The notes beneath the pieces were generated by a model that had not been told where the DNA came from, made no database searches, and worked only from the letters and a program-made list of their open reading frames with translations. Below, piece after piece: positions 25,517 to 33,537 of a DNA stretch of 64,000 nucleotides. Made by a program: the position numbers and the translations under genes. The stretch spans positions 39,529 through 103,528 of the forward strand of contig JAFPME010000007.1 of the NCBI GenBank assembly GCA_017402445.1. Reading direction: 5' to 3'. Position 1 is the stretch's first letter; each line of letters opens with the position of its first letter. The stretch comes from Prevotella sp. (lineage in GTDB: Bacteria > Bacteroidota > Bacteroidia > Bacteroidales > Bacteroidaceae).

Positions 25517-27316
25517 ATGAAGGAATACATTGTTTCAGCACGCAAGTATCGTCCCATGACATTCGATTCCGTCGTGGGGCAGGCCGCTCTCACGACCACG
25601 CTGAAGAATGCTGTCAACAGCGGAAAGCTGGCTCATGCCTATCTCTTCTGCGGACCGAGAGGAGTCGGGAAGACAACGTGCGCCCGAATCTTTGCCAAAG
25701 CCATCAACTGCGAGTCGCCTACCGAGGACGGCGAAGCCTGCAACCACTGCGAAAGCTGCCAGGCCTTCAACGAACAGCGCTCGTATAACATTTTCGAACT
25801 GGACGCAGCGTCGAACAATTCTGTTGAGAACATCAAGAGTCTCATGGAACAGACGCGCATTCCGCCGCAGGTCGGCAAGTATAAAGTGTTCATCATCGAC
25901 GAGGTGCACATGCTCTCGACGGCAGCCTTCAACGCATTCCTGAAAACACTTGAAGAGCCGCCGGCACACGTCATCTTCATTCTTGCAACCACTGAGAAAC
26001 ATAAAATCCTGCCAACCATCATCAGCCGCTGTCAGATATACGACTTCGAGCGCATGACCGTGCCCAACATCGTGAACCATCTGAAGATGGTGGCCGACAA
26101 GGAGGGCATCGCCTACGAGGAAGAAGCACTGGCCGTCATTGCAGAAAAAGCCGACGGTGGCATGCGCGACGCCCTGAGCATTTTCGATCAGACTGCTTCT
26201 TTCTGTCAGGGCAACATCACTTACCAGAAAGTGATAGAGGACCTGAACGTGCTCGACTCCGAAAACTACTTCAACATCGTAGAACTGTCGCTCCAGAACA
26301 AGGTGCCCGAGGTGATGGTGCTGCTGAACAACATCATCTCGAAAGGCTTCGACGGGGGACTTCTCGTCGGAGGACTTGCGAAGCACATCCGCAATGTGCT
26401 CATGGCGCGCGACGAACAAACCCTGCCGCTGCTGGAAGTGAGCCAAAGACAACAAGAACGCTATCGCGAGCAGGCGCAGAAATGCCCGACGAACTTCCTC
26501 TATCAGGCGCTGAAACTGTGCAACCAATGCGACATCAACTATCGGCAAAGCTCGAACAAACGCCTGCTGGTGGAGCTGACTCTCATACAGATAGGCCAGC
26601 TGACGCAAGAAGACGACACGCCCGCTGCGGGGCGTAGCCCTAAAAGATTGAAATCCCTGTTTCGGAAACTTATATCGAACGTTCAGACAAAGGCGGCTTC
26701 TCAGGGTGCCGCCGGACGTTCTGTGCGTGCCGGACGCGACGTGGCAACGACTCCGGCACCGCTATCGGCCGGAGCGGCAACCGACACGACGGCCGAAAAG
26801 ACACCCGACGTAGCGTCGCCACACGCTGCACCGGTCAGAAAACCGGCTCTCAAACTCGCCAATATCGGTCTGACTTTTGCGAGAATGAGGCAGAATGCGG
26901 AAGAAACACCCGAGCAGAAAGAAGAGCCCGAGGTGAAAGACATTGCCAAGAAAAAGGACTTTGACGAAGAACAGCTACGCACACAGTGGCTGGCCATGTG
27001 CAACCGGATGCCGCAAGCGATGGTAGGCTTGGCGGCACGAATGAAGAACATGGTCCCAACCATCACCGACTATCCGGCCGTCGAGGTCGTCGTTGAAAAC
27101 AAGATCCTGCTGGAACAGATGGTGGGCATCAAGAACAAGATACGCAATACGTTGATACGCGACCTTCAGAATGCTGACATTCAGCTGACGCTCCGGCTGG
27201 CAGAAACCTCTGAACTCACCAAAGTGCTGAACAACCGCGAGATGTTTGAAGAAATGAGCCGCAAGAATCCTGCCTTACAAACACTGACAAACTCGCTCGA
27301 CCTGGTGCTCGCTTAG
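25517..27316 (+). CDS. dnaX: DNA polymerase III subunit gamma/tau
   Basis: AAA+ clamp-loader subunit of the replicative polymerase. KYRPMTFDSVVGQ is the conserved N-terminus, GPRGVGKTT the Walker A loop, the four Cys of INCESPTED-GEACNHCESC the zinc finger, and FIIDEVHMLSTAAFNAFLKTLEEPP the Walker B/sensor region. Domain III ends near residue 360. A Pro/Ala-rich linker (about 370-455) follows, then a C-terminal domain (FDEEQLRTQWLAMCNRMP) of tau type. One product of 599 residues is expected; a typical A-AAA-AAG frameshift site is not present in frame. Monocistronic. Confidence 0.96.
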   Translation: MKEYIVSARKYRPMTFDSVVGQAALTTTLKNAVNSGKLAHAYLFCGPRGVGKTTCARIFAKAINCESPTEDGEACNHCESCQAFNEQRSYNIFELDAASNNSVENIKSLMEQTRIPPQVGKYKVFIIDEVHMLSTAAFNAFLKTLEEPPAHVIFILATTEKHKILPTIISRCQIYDFERMTVPNIVNHLKMVADKEGIAYEEEALAVIAEKADGGMRDALSIFDQTASFCQGNITYQKVIEDLNVLDSENYFNIVELSLQNKVPEVMVLLNNIISKGFDGGLLVGGLAKHIRNVLMARDEQTLPLLEVSQRQQERYREQAQKCPTNFLYQALKLCNQCDINYRQSSNKRLLVELTLIQIGQLTQEDDTPAAGRSPKRLKSLFRKLISNVQTKAASQGAAGRSVRAGRDVATTPAPLSAGAATDTTAEKTPDVASPHAAPVRKPALKLANIGLTFARMRQNAEETPEQKEEPEVKDIAKKKDFDEEQLRTQWLAMCNRMPQAMVGLAARMKNMVPTITDYPAVEVVVENKILLEQMVGIKNKIRNTLIRDLQNADIQLTLRLAETSELTKVLNNREMFEEMSRKNPALQTLTNSLDLVLA

Positions 27317-27354
27317 CCTACTTTCAGCTTCTGCACAACTGAACGTAAAAACAT

Positions 27355-27414
27355 AATTGTTCCCGTTGCCATGGTTGCTTCGTCATGAAGACAACCAAGA
27401 CAACGGGAACAATT
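27355..27414. terminator. Bidirectional terminator between dnaX and asnA
   Basis: Perfect outer stem AATTGTTCCCGTTG with CAACGGGAACAATT plus inner GGTTG/CAACC. On the minus strand it is followed by TGTTTTTACG. It serves both converging genes. Confidence 0.85.
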
Positions 27415-27429
27415 CGTTTCGAAGCACCG

Positions 27430-28467
27430 TCAAATCAGCGGCATGCCCAGCTCGGCGCATTCCTTTCGCATCTCGCAAGGCCAGATGCTCGACTGGATTT
27501 CACCCAGATGACCCTTGTGAAGCAGCACCATGCAGAGACGGCTCTGCCCAATTCCGCCGCCGACGCTGAGCGGCAGCTCGCCCTCCAGCAGCTTCTTGTG
27601 GAAGTAGAGCTCCTTGCGCTCTTCCTTTCCGGTGAGCTTCAGCTGGCGCAACAGGCTTTCCTCGTCCACGCGGATGCCCATCGACGAGAGCTCAACGGAG
27701 CGGTTCAGCACCGGATACCATATCAAGATGTCACCGTTGAGGCCCTGAAGACCGTCTTCGCCGACCGTCGTCCAGTCGTCATAGTCGGGGGCACGGCCGT
27801 CGTGAGGCTCTCCGTTCGACAGCTTTCCGCCGATTCCGATGATGAAAACCGCACCATACTTCTCGGCTATCAGGTCTTCGCGCTCCTTTACCGTCTTGTC
27901 AGGATACATCTGCAGCAGTTCTTCGCTGTGAATGAAATGGATGGTCGGCGGAAGGAAAGGCTTCAGCTCGGGATAACGCTCGCAGACAAGGAACTCAGTG
28001 CGAAGGATGGCAGCATAGATGCGGCGGACAATGTCCTTCAGGAAACCCACCGTGCGCTGTTCGCGCGTGATGACTGCCTCCCAGTCCCACTGGTCCACAT
28101 AGAGCGAATGAAGGTTGTCGAGCTCCTCGTCGGCGCGGATGGCGTTCATGTCCGTATAGACACCATATCCAGGCTCCACCTCGTATTCGGCCAGAGTCAG
28201 TCTTTTCCATTTCGCCAGCGAGTGCACAACCTCGGCCTGAGCCTCTCCCAGGTCCTTGATGGGGAACGTGACAGGACGCTCCACGCCGTTCAGGTCGTCG
28301 TTGATGCCAAGGCCTTTCAGTACGAACAGCGGTGCCGTGACGCGGCGCAACCGCAATTCCGTGCTCAGGTTTTGCTGGAAAAACTCCTTGATCAGCTTGA
28401 TTCCCTGCTCCGTCTGTCTCATGTCGAGCACAGCCCGGTAGTTTGTCGGTTTCATAATCTTACTCAT
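27430..28467 (-). CDS. asnA: Aspartate--ammonia ligase
   Basis: Makes asparagine from aspartate, ammonia and ATP. It belongs to the class II aminoacyl-tRNA-synthetase-like fold. The 345 residues carry the AsnA pattern: ERPVTFPIKDLGEAQAEVVHSLAKWKRLTL, DMNAIRADEELDNLHSLYVDQWDWE, DIVRRIYAAI, and the C-terminal LSVGGGIGQSRLCMVLLHKGHLGEIQSSIWP, with the motif-3 Arg. Length fits (E. coli 330). M1 and M5 are both possible starts. Own promoter; convergent with dnaX. Confidence 0.96.
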   Translation of the reverse strand: MSKIMKPTNYRAVLDMRQTEQGIKLIKEFFQQNLSTELRLRRVTAPLFVLKGLGINDDLNGVERPVTFPIKDLGEAQAEVVHSLAKWKRLTLAEYEVEPGYGVYTDMNAIRADEELDNLHSLYVDQWDWEAVITREQRTVGFLKDIVRRIYAAILRTEFLVCERYPELKPFLPPTIHFIHSEELLQMYPDKTVKEREDLIAEKYGAVFIIGIGGKLSNGEPHDGRAPDYDDWTTVGEDGLQGLNGDILIWYPVLNRSVELSSMGIRVDEESLLRQLKLTGKEERKELYFHKKLLEGELPLSVGGGIGQSRLCMVLLHKGHLGEIQSSIWPCEMRKECAELGMPLI

Positions 28468-28510
28468 ACCTGCTTTCCTCGTTTTCTTTTTACCTTTACA
28501 AAACTGGCTG

Positions 28511-28518
28511 CAAAGGTA
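28511..28518 (-). promoter_or_regulatory. asnA promoter, -7 element
   Basis: TACCTTTG followed by CAG on the minus strand, 43 nt upstream of the start. Confidence 0.75.
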
Positions 28519-28744
28519 CGTATAAAATATTAAAATGCAATGAGTTTTTCGGATTATTATTGCATTGTGATAGAAAAATAGCCAAATTGTTGTTCAAAAA
28601 GACAGGAAACGAGGCCGTTTTGTGTTCAGAAATGACTTCCTGTACTACTGCCAGCAGCTTCTTCAGCCAACCGCAGACACCTCTTTGACCGCCAAACAGC
28701 AGAACGACATCCTCTCCGTCGGCATCCATTTTTTGTCATTTCTC

Positions 28745-28775
28745 TTGCACATTTCACAAAAAAAACGTAACTTTG
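28745..28775 (+). promoter_or_regulatory. tRNA-Arg promoter
   Basis: -33 TTG at 28745-28747 and -7 TAACTTTG at 28768-28775 with a 20-bp gap; 20 bp before the tRNA. Confidence 0.8.
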
Positions 28776-28795
28776 CAGCCGCAATAACAGCTTTT

Positions 28796-28869
28796 GGTCC
28801 CGTAGCTTAGCTGAATAGAGCGTCAGATTCCGGTTCTGAAGGTCTTGGGTTTGAATCCCAACGGGATCA
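28796..28869 (+). tRNA. tRNA-Arg (anticodon CCG)
   Basis: Full cloverleaf of 74 nt. Acceptor GGTCCCG pairs with CGGGATC (one G-U), discriminator A, anticodon stem TCAGA/TCTGA with loop TTCCGGT giving anticodon CCG for CGG codons, and T-arm TTGGG-TTTGAAT-CCCAA. CCA is not encoded. It has its own promoter and terminator. Confidence 0.95.
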
Positions 28870-28882
28870 CGAAAGGAAAGGG

Positions 28883-28935
28883 AAGTTGAATGATTGGAAG
28901 CGGTCTTCCGGTTATTCAACTTTCTTTTTTTTGTT
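28883..28935 (+). terminator. tRNA-Arg terminator
   Basis: AAGTTGAAT pairs with ATTCAACTT, inner GGAAG/CTTCC, then a long T-rich tail. Confidence 0.88.
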
Positions 28936-29100
28936 TTTTTTCTTGGATGTTGGCCGGTCGCGAGGCTTGTCTTTCCTGCCGTCAACCGAACGTCGGCTGT
29001 CATGGCACTGCGAGTCGGTGTGGCTTTGAAGCCGGAACTGCTGTGAAAGCGTGGTTGAAGTGATGCACGGAATCTGCGGGCGGAACTTGTGAAAAATGCG

Positions 29101-29465
29101 GACAAAAATCGCATTTTGGGCCTTCAGGAAGGCCAACATTCTGAAATAAAAATCTGGTGGACGCGTACGCGCGAATTATGAGAGTGTTTTAAAACGCTGA
29201 AAACAAACGACTTGTGTTTTCTTTACATTTTCTGAGCTTTCAAAATGACTCATTTTGCACTTCAAAACGAGCCGTTTTGTCGGACAGAATGAGTCATTTT
29301 GGCGAGCAGAATGGGCCTTTTTGAAGAGTAAAACGGCTCATTCTGAAAAACAACGAGATTTTTCTTTGCTTTTTGTATGATCTTTTTACCGCTTCAAGTA
29401 CAATCTGCTCTCTAAAATGAAAAAAAATCTATACTGTTTTTTTTGGTACTTTTTGTTGACAAAAC
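29101..29465. repeat. 365-bp intergenic element, copy A (contains family 2 array)
   Basis: Noncoding segment aligning over its whole length with 61391-61752. Shared landmarks in order: GGGCCT...GGCC, CTGAAAT, GGACGCGTACGCGCGAA (core CGCGTACGCG is a perfect palindrome), CTTGTnTTTTCTTTAC, a five-unit array of 22-bp palindromic units, GATTTTTCTT, TTTTGTATGAT, TTTTACC, AATGAAAAAAAATCT and TTTTTTGGTA. It lies between the tRNA terminator and the exchanger promoter. Confidence 0.8.
29241..29350. repeat. 22-bp palindromic array, family 2 (copy A)
   Basis: Five 22-bp units at 29241, 29263, 29285, 29307 and 29329. Each is a near-palindrome of 16-17 bp of the form cAAAAyGnnCnTTTTg plus a 5-6 bp linker, for example CAAAATGACTCATTTTG and CAAAACGAGCCGTTTTG. 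Confidence 0.85.
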
Positions 29466-29532
29466 CAGCCGCACATGAAGCGCCGGGAAACTGTGTTTGT
29501 GCCTGAAGACGAAAAGAAAATGTGCTTTTCGT

Positions 29533-29563
29533 TTTGCCGTTTGCACACTTATGCGTAACTTTG
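29533..29563 (+). promoter_or_regulatory. CaCA exchanger promoter
   Basis: -33 TTTG (29533-29536) and -7 TAACTTTG (29556-29563), 19-bp gap. The ATG begins 9 nt after the box ends. The surrounding 60 bp closely match the promoter at 60317-60347. Confidence 0.82.
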
Positions 29564-29571
29564 CACGCAGT

Positions 29572-30504
29572 ATGAGCGTACTTTTCATTTTGATAGGAGC
29601 CGTGTTGGTGCTGTGGGGCGCCGACCGACTGACCGACGGAGCGACGGCACTGGCGCAGCGACTGGGCGTTCCGCAGATTGTGATTGGCCTGACCGTCGTG
29701 GCCATGGGCACGTCGATGCCCGAGTTTTTCGTCTCGCTGATGTCGGCCATCAAGGGAACGAGCGACATTGCCGTGGGTAATGTGCTGGGCTCGAACACCT
29801 TTAACACGCTGGCCATCGTGGGCATCACGGCCATGGTGGCGCCGATGACCATCAGCAAGAACACCGTCCGCAAGGACATGCCGTTCTCGGTTGTTGCCTC
29901 GCTGGCACTGTTGCTGATGTGTATCGACGGCGAAGTGTCGCGCTGGGACGCTGCCATTCTGTTTGTCGGCTTCATGGTTTTCCTCGGCTACACGCTCTAT
30001 CTGGCCCGCAAAGGCGTGGCACAGAACGTGGAAGTGGTGAAGCTGGAGAACATGAGCTACTGGAAAGCCTGCGGGCTCATGCTGCTCGGACTGGCTTGTC
30101 TGGTGCTGGGCAGCCACTTGTTCGTCGATGGTGCCACGGAAGTGGCCCGTTCGTTGGGCATTCCCGACGCGGTCATCGGTCTGACCATCGTGGCGCTGGG
30201 CACGTCACTGCCCGAACTGGCCACGAGTGTGGTGGCAGCGCGCAAAGGACAGTCGGCCATTGCGATCGGAAACGTCATTGGATCGAACGTATTCAACATC
30301 CTGATGATTCTGGGCATCACCGGACTGGTGCTGCCGATGGACATCCACAGCATTACGAGCGTCGACTTTGCCGTGCTGCTGGGCAGCATCACGCTCCTGT
30401 GGCTGTTCTGCTACACGAAGTACACGGTGGAAAAGTGGGAAGGCGGCGTGCTTACGCTGGCCTACGTCGTGTATGTGGGCTGGCTGGTTTACAGGGTCCT
30501 GTAG
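29572..30504 (+). CDS. Calcium/sodium antiporter (CaCA, YrbG-like)
   Basis: Inner-membrane cation/calcium exchanger. Two homologous halves each carry an alpha-repeat: VVAMGTSMPEFFVSLMSAIKG with GNVLGSNTFNTL in the first, and IVALGTSLPELATSVVAARKG with GNVIGSNVFNIL in the second. The GTS-x-PE Glu residues bind the ion. Ten helices are expected in 310 residues. Start ATG 29572 (MSVLFILIGAVLVLWG) fits the family; the in-frame upstream codons lie within the promoter. The transcript would have almost no leader. Monocistronic, with a bidirectional terminator downstream. Confidence 0.94.
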   Translation: MSVLFILIGAVLVLWGADRLTDGATALAQRLGVPQIVIGLTVVAMGTSMPEFFVSLMSAIKGTSDIAVGNVLGSNTFNTLAIVGITAMVAPMTISKNTVRKDMPFSVVASLALLLMCIDGEVSRWDAAILFVGFMVFLGYTLYLARKGVAQNVEVVKLENMSYWKACGLMLLGLACLVLGSHLFVDGATEVARSLGIPDAVIGLTIVALGTSLPELATSVVAARKGQSAIAIGNVIGSNVFNILMILGITGLVLPMDIHSITSVDFAVLLGSITLLWLFCYTKYTVEKWEGGVLTLAYVVYVGWLVYRVL

Positions 30505-30563
30505 AAGCCTTCGTGACGTTTTGCGAGCCGTTGACCGTTTCGCGGCTCGCGCAGAGACATAAA

Positions 30564-30617
30564 AAAAACAGTTCATGGCTGTCGGTGAGCGTCACCGTTC
30601 AGCCATGAACTGTTTTT
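30564..30617. terminator. Bidirectional terminator between exchanger and TlpA-like genes
   Basis: A 17-18 bp perfect stem (AAAACAGTTCATGGCTG with its complement) and inner GGTGA/TCACC. T-runs on both strands. Confidence 0.9.
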
Positions 30618-30655
30618 GTCGAGGCCCCTCGCGTGTACCTGTCAGCGTGCCGGAA

Positions 30656-31636
30656 TCACTCGCCATAGATTTCCCTGAGCTTGTTGCTCAGCGCGGTGCC
30701 GCGCAGGTCGACGGCGACAATCTTGCCTTCAGGGTCAACGAGAATGCTGGCGGGGATGCTGTTGATGCCGTAAGTCTCAGCGGCAACGGTCTTCCAGCCC
30801 TTCAGGTCAGAGAGATGCACCCACGGCATCTTCAGGTCGATGATGGCTTTCTTCCAGGCTTCGGCCTTTTGGTCGAAGGAAAGGCCCACGATGTTGAAGC
30901 CTTTCGCGTGGTACTTCTCGTATGCGGCTACCACGTTGGGCATCTCCTGTCGGCACGGTCCGCACCAAGAAGCCCAGAAGTCCACCAGCACATAGTTGCC
31001 GCGACCGACGTATTCGCTCAGCTTGTGCGGCTTTCCGGTGGGATCGTTTGCTTCCAAGTCCTTGAACATGGTGCCGGGAATGCGCAGTTCCTTGCTCTTC
31101 AGGACCATTGTGGCCTGTGCCGAGAGCGGATGGGTGCGCAGATAGTCGCTGCTGTCGAGGATGGTTTTCAGTTGTTCGTAGTCCATTTCGTAGCACGACT
31201 CTCCGAGGAGGAACGCTCCGATGACGTTGTCCTTGTTCTCGTTGATGGCTTTCAGGGTGAAGTCGTTGAAGGCTTCGGGTGTTTCAATGGTGCCCATCTG
31301 CTTGACGACGGCGCTCAGCCGTTCGTTCATGGGCGATCCGGTCGCCACGTCGGTGTTCATGTCGATGGTGATTTCGGGTGCGTCGGCGATGAAATAGCCC
31401 ATCATTCGGTTCGGTTCATCGAGCAGTATCACCATGGAACCTTCGGCGGCTTCTCCTTTTGCGGTGAATTTGCCGCCGACAGCCTTGTAAGTCTTCTCGC
31501 TTGCATTTGCTCCGGTGATGAGCATTTTCACGTCCTTTGCATCGGGGTGTGTGGTCACCTTGACGGTGAACTTCATCTGTGCCGTTGCTGTCATCGCGAA
31601 GAGCAGCGCAAGGGTGAATAGGATTGATTTTTTCAT
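30656..31636 (-). CDS. TlpA-like thiol-disulfide oxidoreductase with DUF4369
   Basis: Exported thioredoxin-like protein. A signal peptide (MKKSILFTLALLFAMTATAQ) is followed by an N-terminal DUF4369 domain (about 22-110), a helical linker, and an AhpC/TSA-TlpA thioredoxin domain from about 187. WASWCGPCRQEMP holds the redox pair C225/C228, and SIPASILVDPEGKIV has the cis-Pro. In Bacteroidetes such proteins are periplasmic reductases or oxidases of disulfides; the client is unknown. Start ATG 31636 follows the promoter at 31664; the longer frame upstream is not a signal peptide. Monocistronic. Confidence 0.92.
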   Translation of the reverse strand: MKKSILFTLALLFAMTATAQMKFTVKVTTHPDAKDVKMLITGANASEKTYKAVGGKFTAKGEAAEGSMVILLDEPNRMMGYFIADAPEITIDMNTDVATGSPMNERLSAVVKQMGTIETPEAFNDFTLKAINENKDNVIGAFLLGESCYEMDYEQLKTILDSSDYLRTHPLSAQATMVLKSKELRIPGTMFKDLEANDPTGKPHKLSEYVGRGNYVLVDFWASWCGPCRQEMPNVVAAYEKYHAKGFNIVGLSFDQKAEAWKKAIIDLKMPWVHLSDLKGWKTVAAETYGINSIPASILVDPEGKIVAVDLRGTALSNKLREIYGE

Positions 31637-31663
31637 GATTACTTTTTCTTGGTTTACGATGTG

Positions 31664-31671
31664 CAAATATA
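31664..31671 (-). promoter_or_regulatory. TlpA-like gene promoter, -7 element
   Basis: TATATTTG followed by CAC on the minus strand, 27 nt upstream of the start. Confidence 0.72.
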
Positions 31672-31975
31672 GTCTTTTATTCTGAGAAACTGTGTGCTTC
31701 CTTTGAAAAAACGTTTGTCGGCATTCTTTTTTTCGACGAGAAAAGATACTCAAGGTGTAAAAAGCAGGAGGCACTGCGTGCTTCGTCCTTCTTATACATT
31801 ATAATATATAGGGCGTAGAAGGCAGGCGGCAACTGCCTTTCACGTCTTGGAGACGGGCTGGAGGGAACGGACCTCGTAGATTTTTACCCCCTTCGCGATG
31901 CGTCCGTCGAGGTTCGGAAACGATTTGAAAGACAACTTTCCTACTTCTGTCTGACGTTTTCTGCCATTTATTTCG

Positions 31976-31983
31976 TAATTTTG
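31976..31983 (+). promoter_or_regulatory. queF promoter, -7 element
   Basis: TAATTTTG followed by CAGG. Transcription would start a few nt before the riboswitch aptamer. Confidence 0.78.
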
Positions 31984-31997
31984 CAGGCGAAAACAGA

Positions 31998-32034
31998 CAG
32001 GGGTACTTGAGCACCCCCTTTAACAAAACAAGGA
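31998..32034 (+). ncRNA. preQ1-I riboswitch upstream of queF
   Basis: Stem P1 is AGGGG (31999-32003) with CCCCT (32015-32019) and an 11-nt loop. The A-rich 3' tail TTTAACAAAACAAGGA is nearly identical to the tail of the characterised Thermoanaerobacter tengcongensis preQ1-I aptamer (GTTAACAAAACAAGGGA). The AAGGA in the tail lies just ahead of the queF ATG, so ligand binding would hide the ribosome site: translational repression by preQ1. The gene downstream makes preQ1, which fits feedback control. Confidence 0.9.
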
Positions 32035-32037
32035 AAA

Positions 32038-32505
32038 ATGAGCATAGAACGAAAAAAAGAGGGCCTGAAAGCCCTCGGAGGCGAGTCTGCCATCATTGAC
32101 AAATACACGCCCGATGTACTGGAAACATTCCAAAACATGCACCCCGATAACGACTATTGGGTGCAGTTCAACTGTCCGGAGTTCACGACGTTGTGCCCGA
32201 TTACCGGTCAGCCTGACTTTGCCGAAATCAAGATTCTTTATGTTCCGTCCGAACGAATGGTGGAGAGCAAGAGCCTGAAGCTCTATCTCTTCTCGTTCCG
32301 CAACAACGGCGATTTCCACGAAGACTGCGTGAACACGATTATGAAGGACCTGATCCGCGTCATGGATCCGAAGTACATCGAAGTGAAAGGGCTGTTCGTT
32401 CCGCGTGGTGGCATCAGTATTCATCCCTACGCCAACTATGGTAAGCCCGGAACGAAATACGAACAGATGGCCGAACAGCGTTTTGCTGCCTATGCCGGCA
32501 CGTGA
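32038..32505 (+). CDS. queF: NADPH-dependent 7-cyano-7-deazaguanine reductase
   Basis: Reduces the nitrile preQ0 to the amine preQ1 in queuosine synthesis; cytoplasmic tunnel-fold enzyme. The 155-residue single-domain form is the YkvM type. [12 protein letters not shown] carries C53, which forms the thioimide, and D60, the general acid (compare C55 and D62 in B. subtilis). [22 protein letters not shown] is the substrate/NADPH signature. Translation is probably controlled by the preQ1-I riboswitch directly upstream. No other que gene is in the window. Confidence 0.96.
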   Translation: MSIERKKEGLKALGGESAIIDKYTPDVLETFQNMHPDNDYWVQFNCPEFTTLCPITGQPDFAEIKILYVPSERMVESKSLKLYLFSFRNNGDFHEDCVNTIMKDLIRVMDPKYIEVKGLFVPRGGISIHPYANYGKPGTKYEQMAEQRFAAYAGT

Positions 32506-32623
32506 ACGGTTGCAGTGAAAGCGTTGCGTGAGAGGGTAGGGGGGCTGGTTCAATGCCCTCGAATATCCCTCGTGGGCAACTTTTTCCTGACTGACGTGTG
32601 CCTCAGGCCATCTGCATGGATTA

Positions 32624-33400
32624 CTAATTTCTGTTTGATGTGTCGGCCGAAGCCTGTTCGTTGCGCCGGTAGTAGTGCCTCACTTCGTCGCCAAACTTCA
32701 GCACAAGCGAGTCTTTCAGCATCATCACAAACGAAGCTGTGTCGTTTTCGGCCTTAGGAACGGCCGTCGAGTCGGCCAGTTGCTCTTCAACGGTCAGCAC
32801 AAGCTGTCCGTTGATGACGTGCCATTTTGTGTAGTTGCGCGGTACAGGGTAGATGACGGGGCTGTTTTCGGTGCTTGACAACCCGTATCGACGGCCGATG
32901 GCCTGTGCCGAATAGTGGCGTTTCAGCGAGAAACCTATTTCCACGGGGCGCATGAGCTTCTGAATGAGAGTGGAATCGTTAGGCTCATACGGTACGTTCT
33001 CGCCCTCCTGAACCAGTCGTTCGCGCAGTGTGGGCCTGACCAGCTGCACCCAAGAGCCTTTCAGTTGGTCCAAGTCGATCACCATGTCGGCTTTCAGCGT
33101 GTCCTCACCATTCACGATTACGGCCACCCAGTCGCCCACCTGTGGCCGTCCGATGACGCGTCCTTGGGTGTTTGCCTGCAGGATGTCGTAGGTAACGGGG
33201 TCGCCTCCCTTGCCCGGTAGGAATACCAGCACCGAGTCGGTGCAGCCGTGGCAGGCCAGACCGTAGAGCGTGCTGTCGCCCTCGATGGACGTGCTGGTAC
33301 CCACAGTCTGTCGCTGTTCGTCCGTCGGTTGGCTGTTATTGTTGCACGATGTGCAAAGAATGGTAGCTATAAATAATATGAATAAGGTGCATTTCTTCAT
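32624..33400 (-). CDS. Hypothetical lipoprotein
   Basis: Function not recognised. The signal peptide MKKCTLFILFIATILCTSC ends in lipobox CTSC. Residues about 45-100 look like a small beta domain (YGLACHGCTDSVLVFLPG, with a CxxC pair). The second half (LKGSWVQLVRP; YTKWHVINGQLVLTVEEQL; SFVMMLKDSLVLKFG) has the alternating pattern and WHVxxGxL element of lipocalin-like domains in Bacteroidetes, a weak resemblance. Start at 33400 rather than the upstream Met, because the signal peptide begins there. Its promoter is divergent from the carboxyltransferase gene. Confidence 0.68.
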   Translation of the reverse strand: MKKCTLFILFIATILCTSCNNNSQPTDEQRQTVGTSTSIEGDSTLYGLACHGCTDSVLVFLPGKGGDPVTYDILQANTQGRVIGRPQVGDWVAVIVNGEDTLKADMVIDLDQLKGSWVQLVRPTLRERLVQEGENVPYEPNDSTLIQKLMRPVEIGFSLKRHYSAQAIGRRYGLSSTENSPVIYPVPRNYTKWHVINGQLVLTVEEQLADSTAVPKAENDTASFVMMLKDSLVLKFGDEVRHYYRRNEQASADTSNRN

Positions 33401-33418
33401 GTTTCTTTTTTTTTTCGG

Positions 33419-33426
33419 CAAAGATA
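33419..33426 (-). promoter_or_regulatory. Lipoprotein gene promoter, -7 element
   Basis: TATCTTTG followed by CCG on the minus strand, 18 nt upstream of the start. Confidence 0.7.
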
Positions 33427-33470
33427 ATTATTTTTTCTGTTTATTTTCTTCGTGATTGGGAAAATTTATC

Positions 33471-33478
33471 TATATTTG
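33471..33478 (+). promoter_or_regulatory. Carboxyltransferase gene promoter, -7 element
   Basis: TATATTTG followed by CAAG. The leader would be about 55 nt and AT-rich. It is 45 bp from the divergent lipoprotein promoter. Confidence 0.75.
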
Positions 33479-33537
33479 CAAGATAAAAAGAATAAAAGCT
33501 GAAAATACACGTATCAACTATTTAACTATTAATCGTT

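Larger units (their letters stand above)
28468..28795. other. Intergenic region upstream of asnA and tRNA-Arg
   Basis: Divergent spacer. It contains the asnA -7 element at 28511-28518 and the tRNA promoter at 28745-28775. Between them I see no gene or repeat. Confidence 0.6.
31637..32037. other. Divergent intergenic region before queF
   Basis: Contains the TlpA-like gene promoter (31664-31671), the queF promoter (31976-31983) and a preQ1 riboswitch. The roughly 300 bp between the promoters hold no gene or repeat I can identify. Confidence 0.6.

Noticed and set aside
26945-26965. Programmed frameshift site in dnaX
   Set aside because: The run reads AAG AAA AAG in frame, so the required A-AAA-AAG heptamer is absent, and no downstream hairpin was seen.
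28626-29114. Minus-strand reading frame of 162 codons
   Set aside because: It is antisense to the tRNA-Arg gene, its promoter and its terminator; composition is that of noncoding DNA.
29101-29465. Insertion sequence
   Set aside because: No transposase reading frame, no terminal inverted repeats and no target-site duplication in either copy.
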